Shown here: one piece after another, positions 55,459 to 55,527 of the stretch | How positions within the stretch are numbered: position 1 is the first letter of the stretch | Layout: each line of letters opens with the position of its first letter | Assembly: GCA_012728835.1 (NCBI GenBank) | Contig: JAAYEJ010000077.1 | Location: forward strand, 1-55,527 | From: Candidatus Brocadiaceae bacterium | GTDB lineage: Bacteria > Planctomycetota > Brocadiia > SM23-32 | Length of the DNA: 55,527 nucleotides | Direction: 5' to 3' | Translations under genes and position numbers: made by a program | Notes under the pieces: generated by a model | What the model was told of the DNA's origin: nothing | Database searches by the model: none | Seen by the model: only the letters and a program-made list of their open reading frames with translations

Positions 55459-55527
55459 CCCCTTCTGCGCAGGCAGCGCGCTGGGCAAGTGCAAGGCGGA
55501 GCCTTCGAAGGACCGGCAAGGCGCCGC
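55459..55527. other. Window end without an identified feature
   Basis: After the terminator I see no tRNA, promoter or convincing coding start in the last 69 bases. Confidence 0.5.

Overview
The window is high-GC, densely coded bacterial chromosome with no insertion sequence, prophage, integrase or CRISPR array that I can see. Gene content (LptE-like and BamD-like envelope proteins, FtsH, lipoproteins, a Tat substrate) indicates a diderm. Several features recall free-living PVC-superphylum bacteria (Planctomycetota, Lentisphaerota, Kiritimatiellota) or related uncultured lineages: giant secreted GH2-like proteins, an ECF sigma factor with a multidomain anti-sigma factor, a GC-rich hairpin repeat and short GSI-alpha glutamine synthetase. 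This lineage guess is weak inference from gene content.

Layout. 1-16.4 kb holds three paralogous giant GH2-like proteins (one cut by the window edge), an Ldh-family dehydrogenase, two exported thioredoxin-fold proteins, a split chromate-type transporter fused to a PTS EIIA-like domain, a macro-domain protein and an NAD-dependent sugar epimerase. 16.6-18.7 kb holds a GNAT acetyltransferase and a Fic protein. 18.8-32.0 kb is a glutamine and nitrogen locus: purF-glnA-carA-guaA-carB on the minus strand, then a divergent sigma54 activator with an unusual N-terminal KaiC/RAD55-like domain, then a glutamate-synthase-like FMN protein. 32.1-40.2 kb is a minus-strand series: ECF sigma factor, anti-sigma/VWA-like protein, TPR (BamD-like) protein, LptE-like lipoprotein, FtsH, YkgJ-type Cys-cluster protein, metallophosphoesterase and a small protein. 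40.3-45.7 kb has ispF, proC, a DinG/XPD-type helicase and a glycosyltransferase. 45.9-46.5 kb has tRNA-Leu, tRNA-Gly and an array of six covarying hairpins. 46.5-55.4 kb has a two-gene Tat/secreted carbohydrate-active operon, mnmG, a PurM/HypE-like gene, a TPR lipoprotein, an alpha/beta hydrolase and initiator tRNA.

The most interesting system is the sigma54 circuit. By eye I find only two perfect sigma54 (-24/-12) promoters in the window, and they lie on the two sides of the activator gene: one reads leftward into purF-glnA-carA-guaA-carB, the other rightward into the glutamate-synthase-like gene. A cluster of inverted TGACC/GGTCA half-sites sits about 110-150 bp upstream of the right-hand promoter, where an enhancer for such an activator belongs. 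The model is that the activator senses a nitrogen or energy signal through its GAF and degenerate RecA-like domains, then switches on glutamine synthesis together with the enzymes that spend glutamine on nucleotides.

A second theme is the GH2-like trio. All three have an Asn at the position of the GH2 acid/base Glu, keep the nucleophile Glu, and end in the same C-terminal tail.
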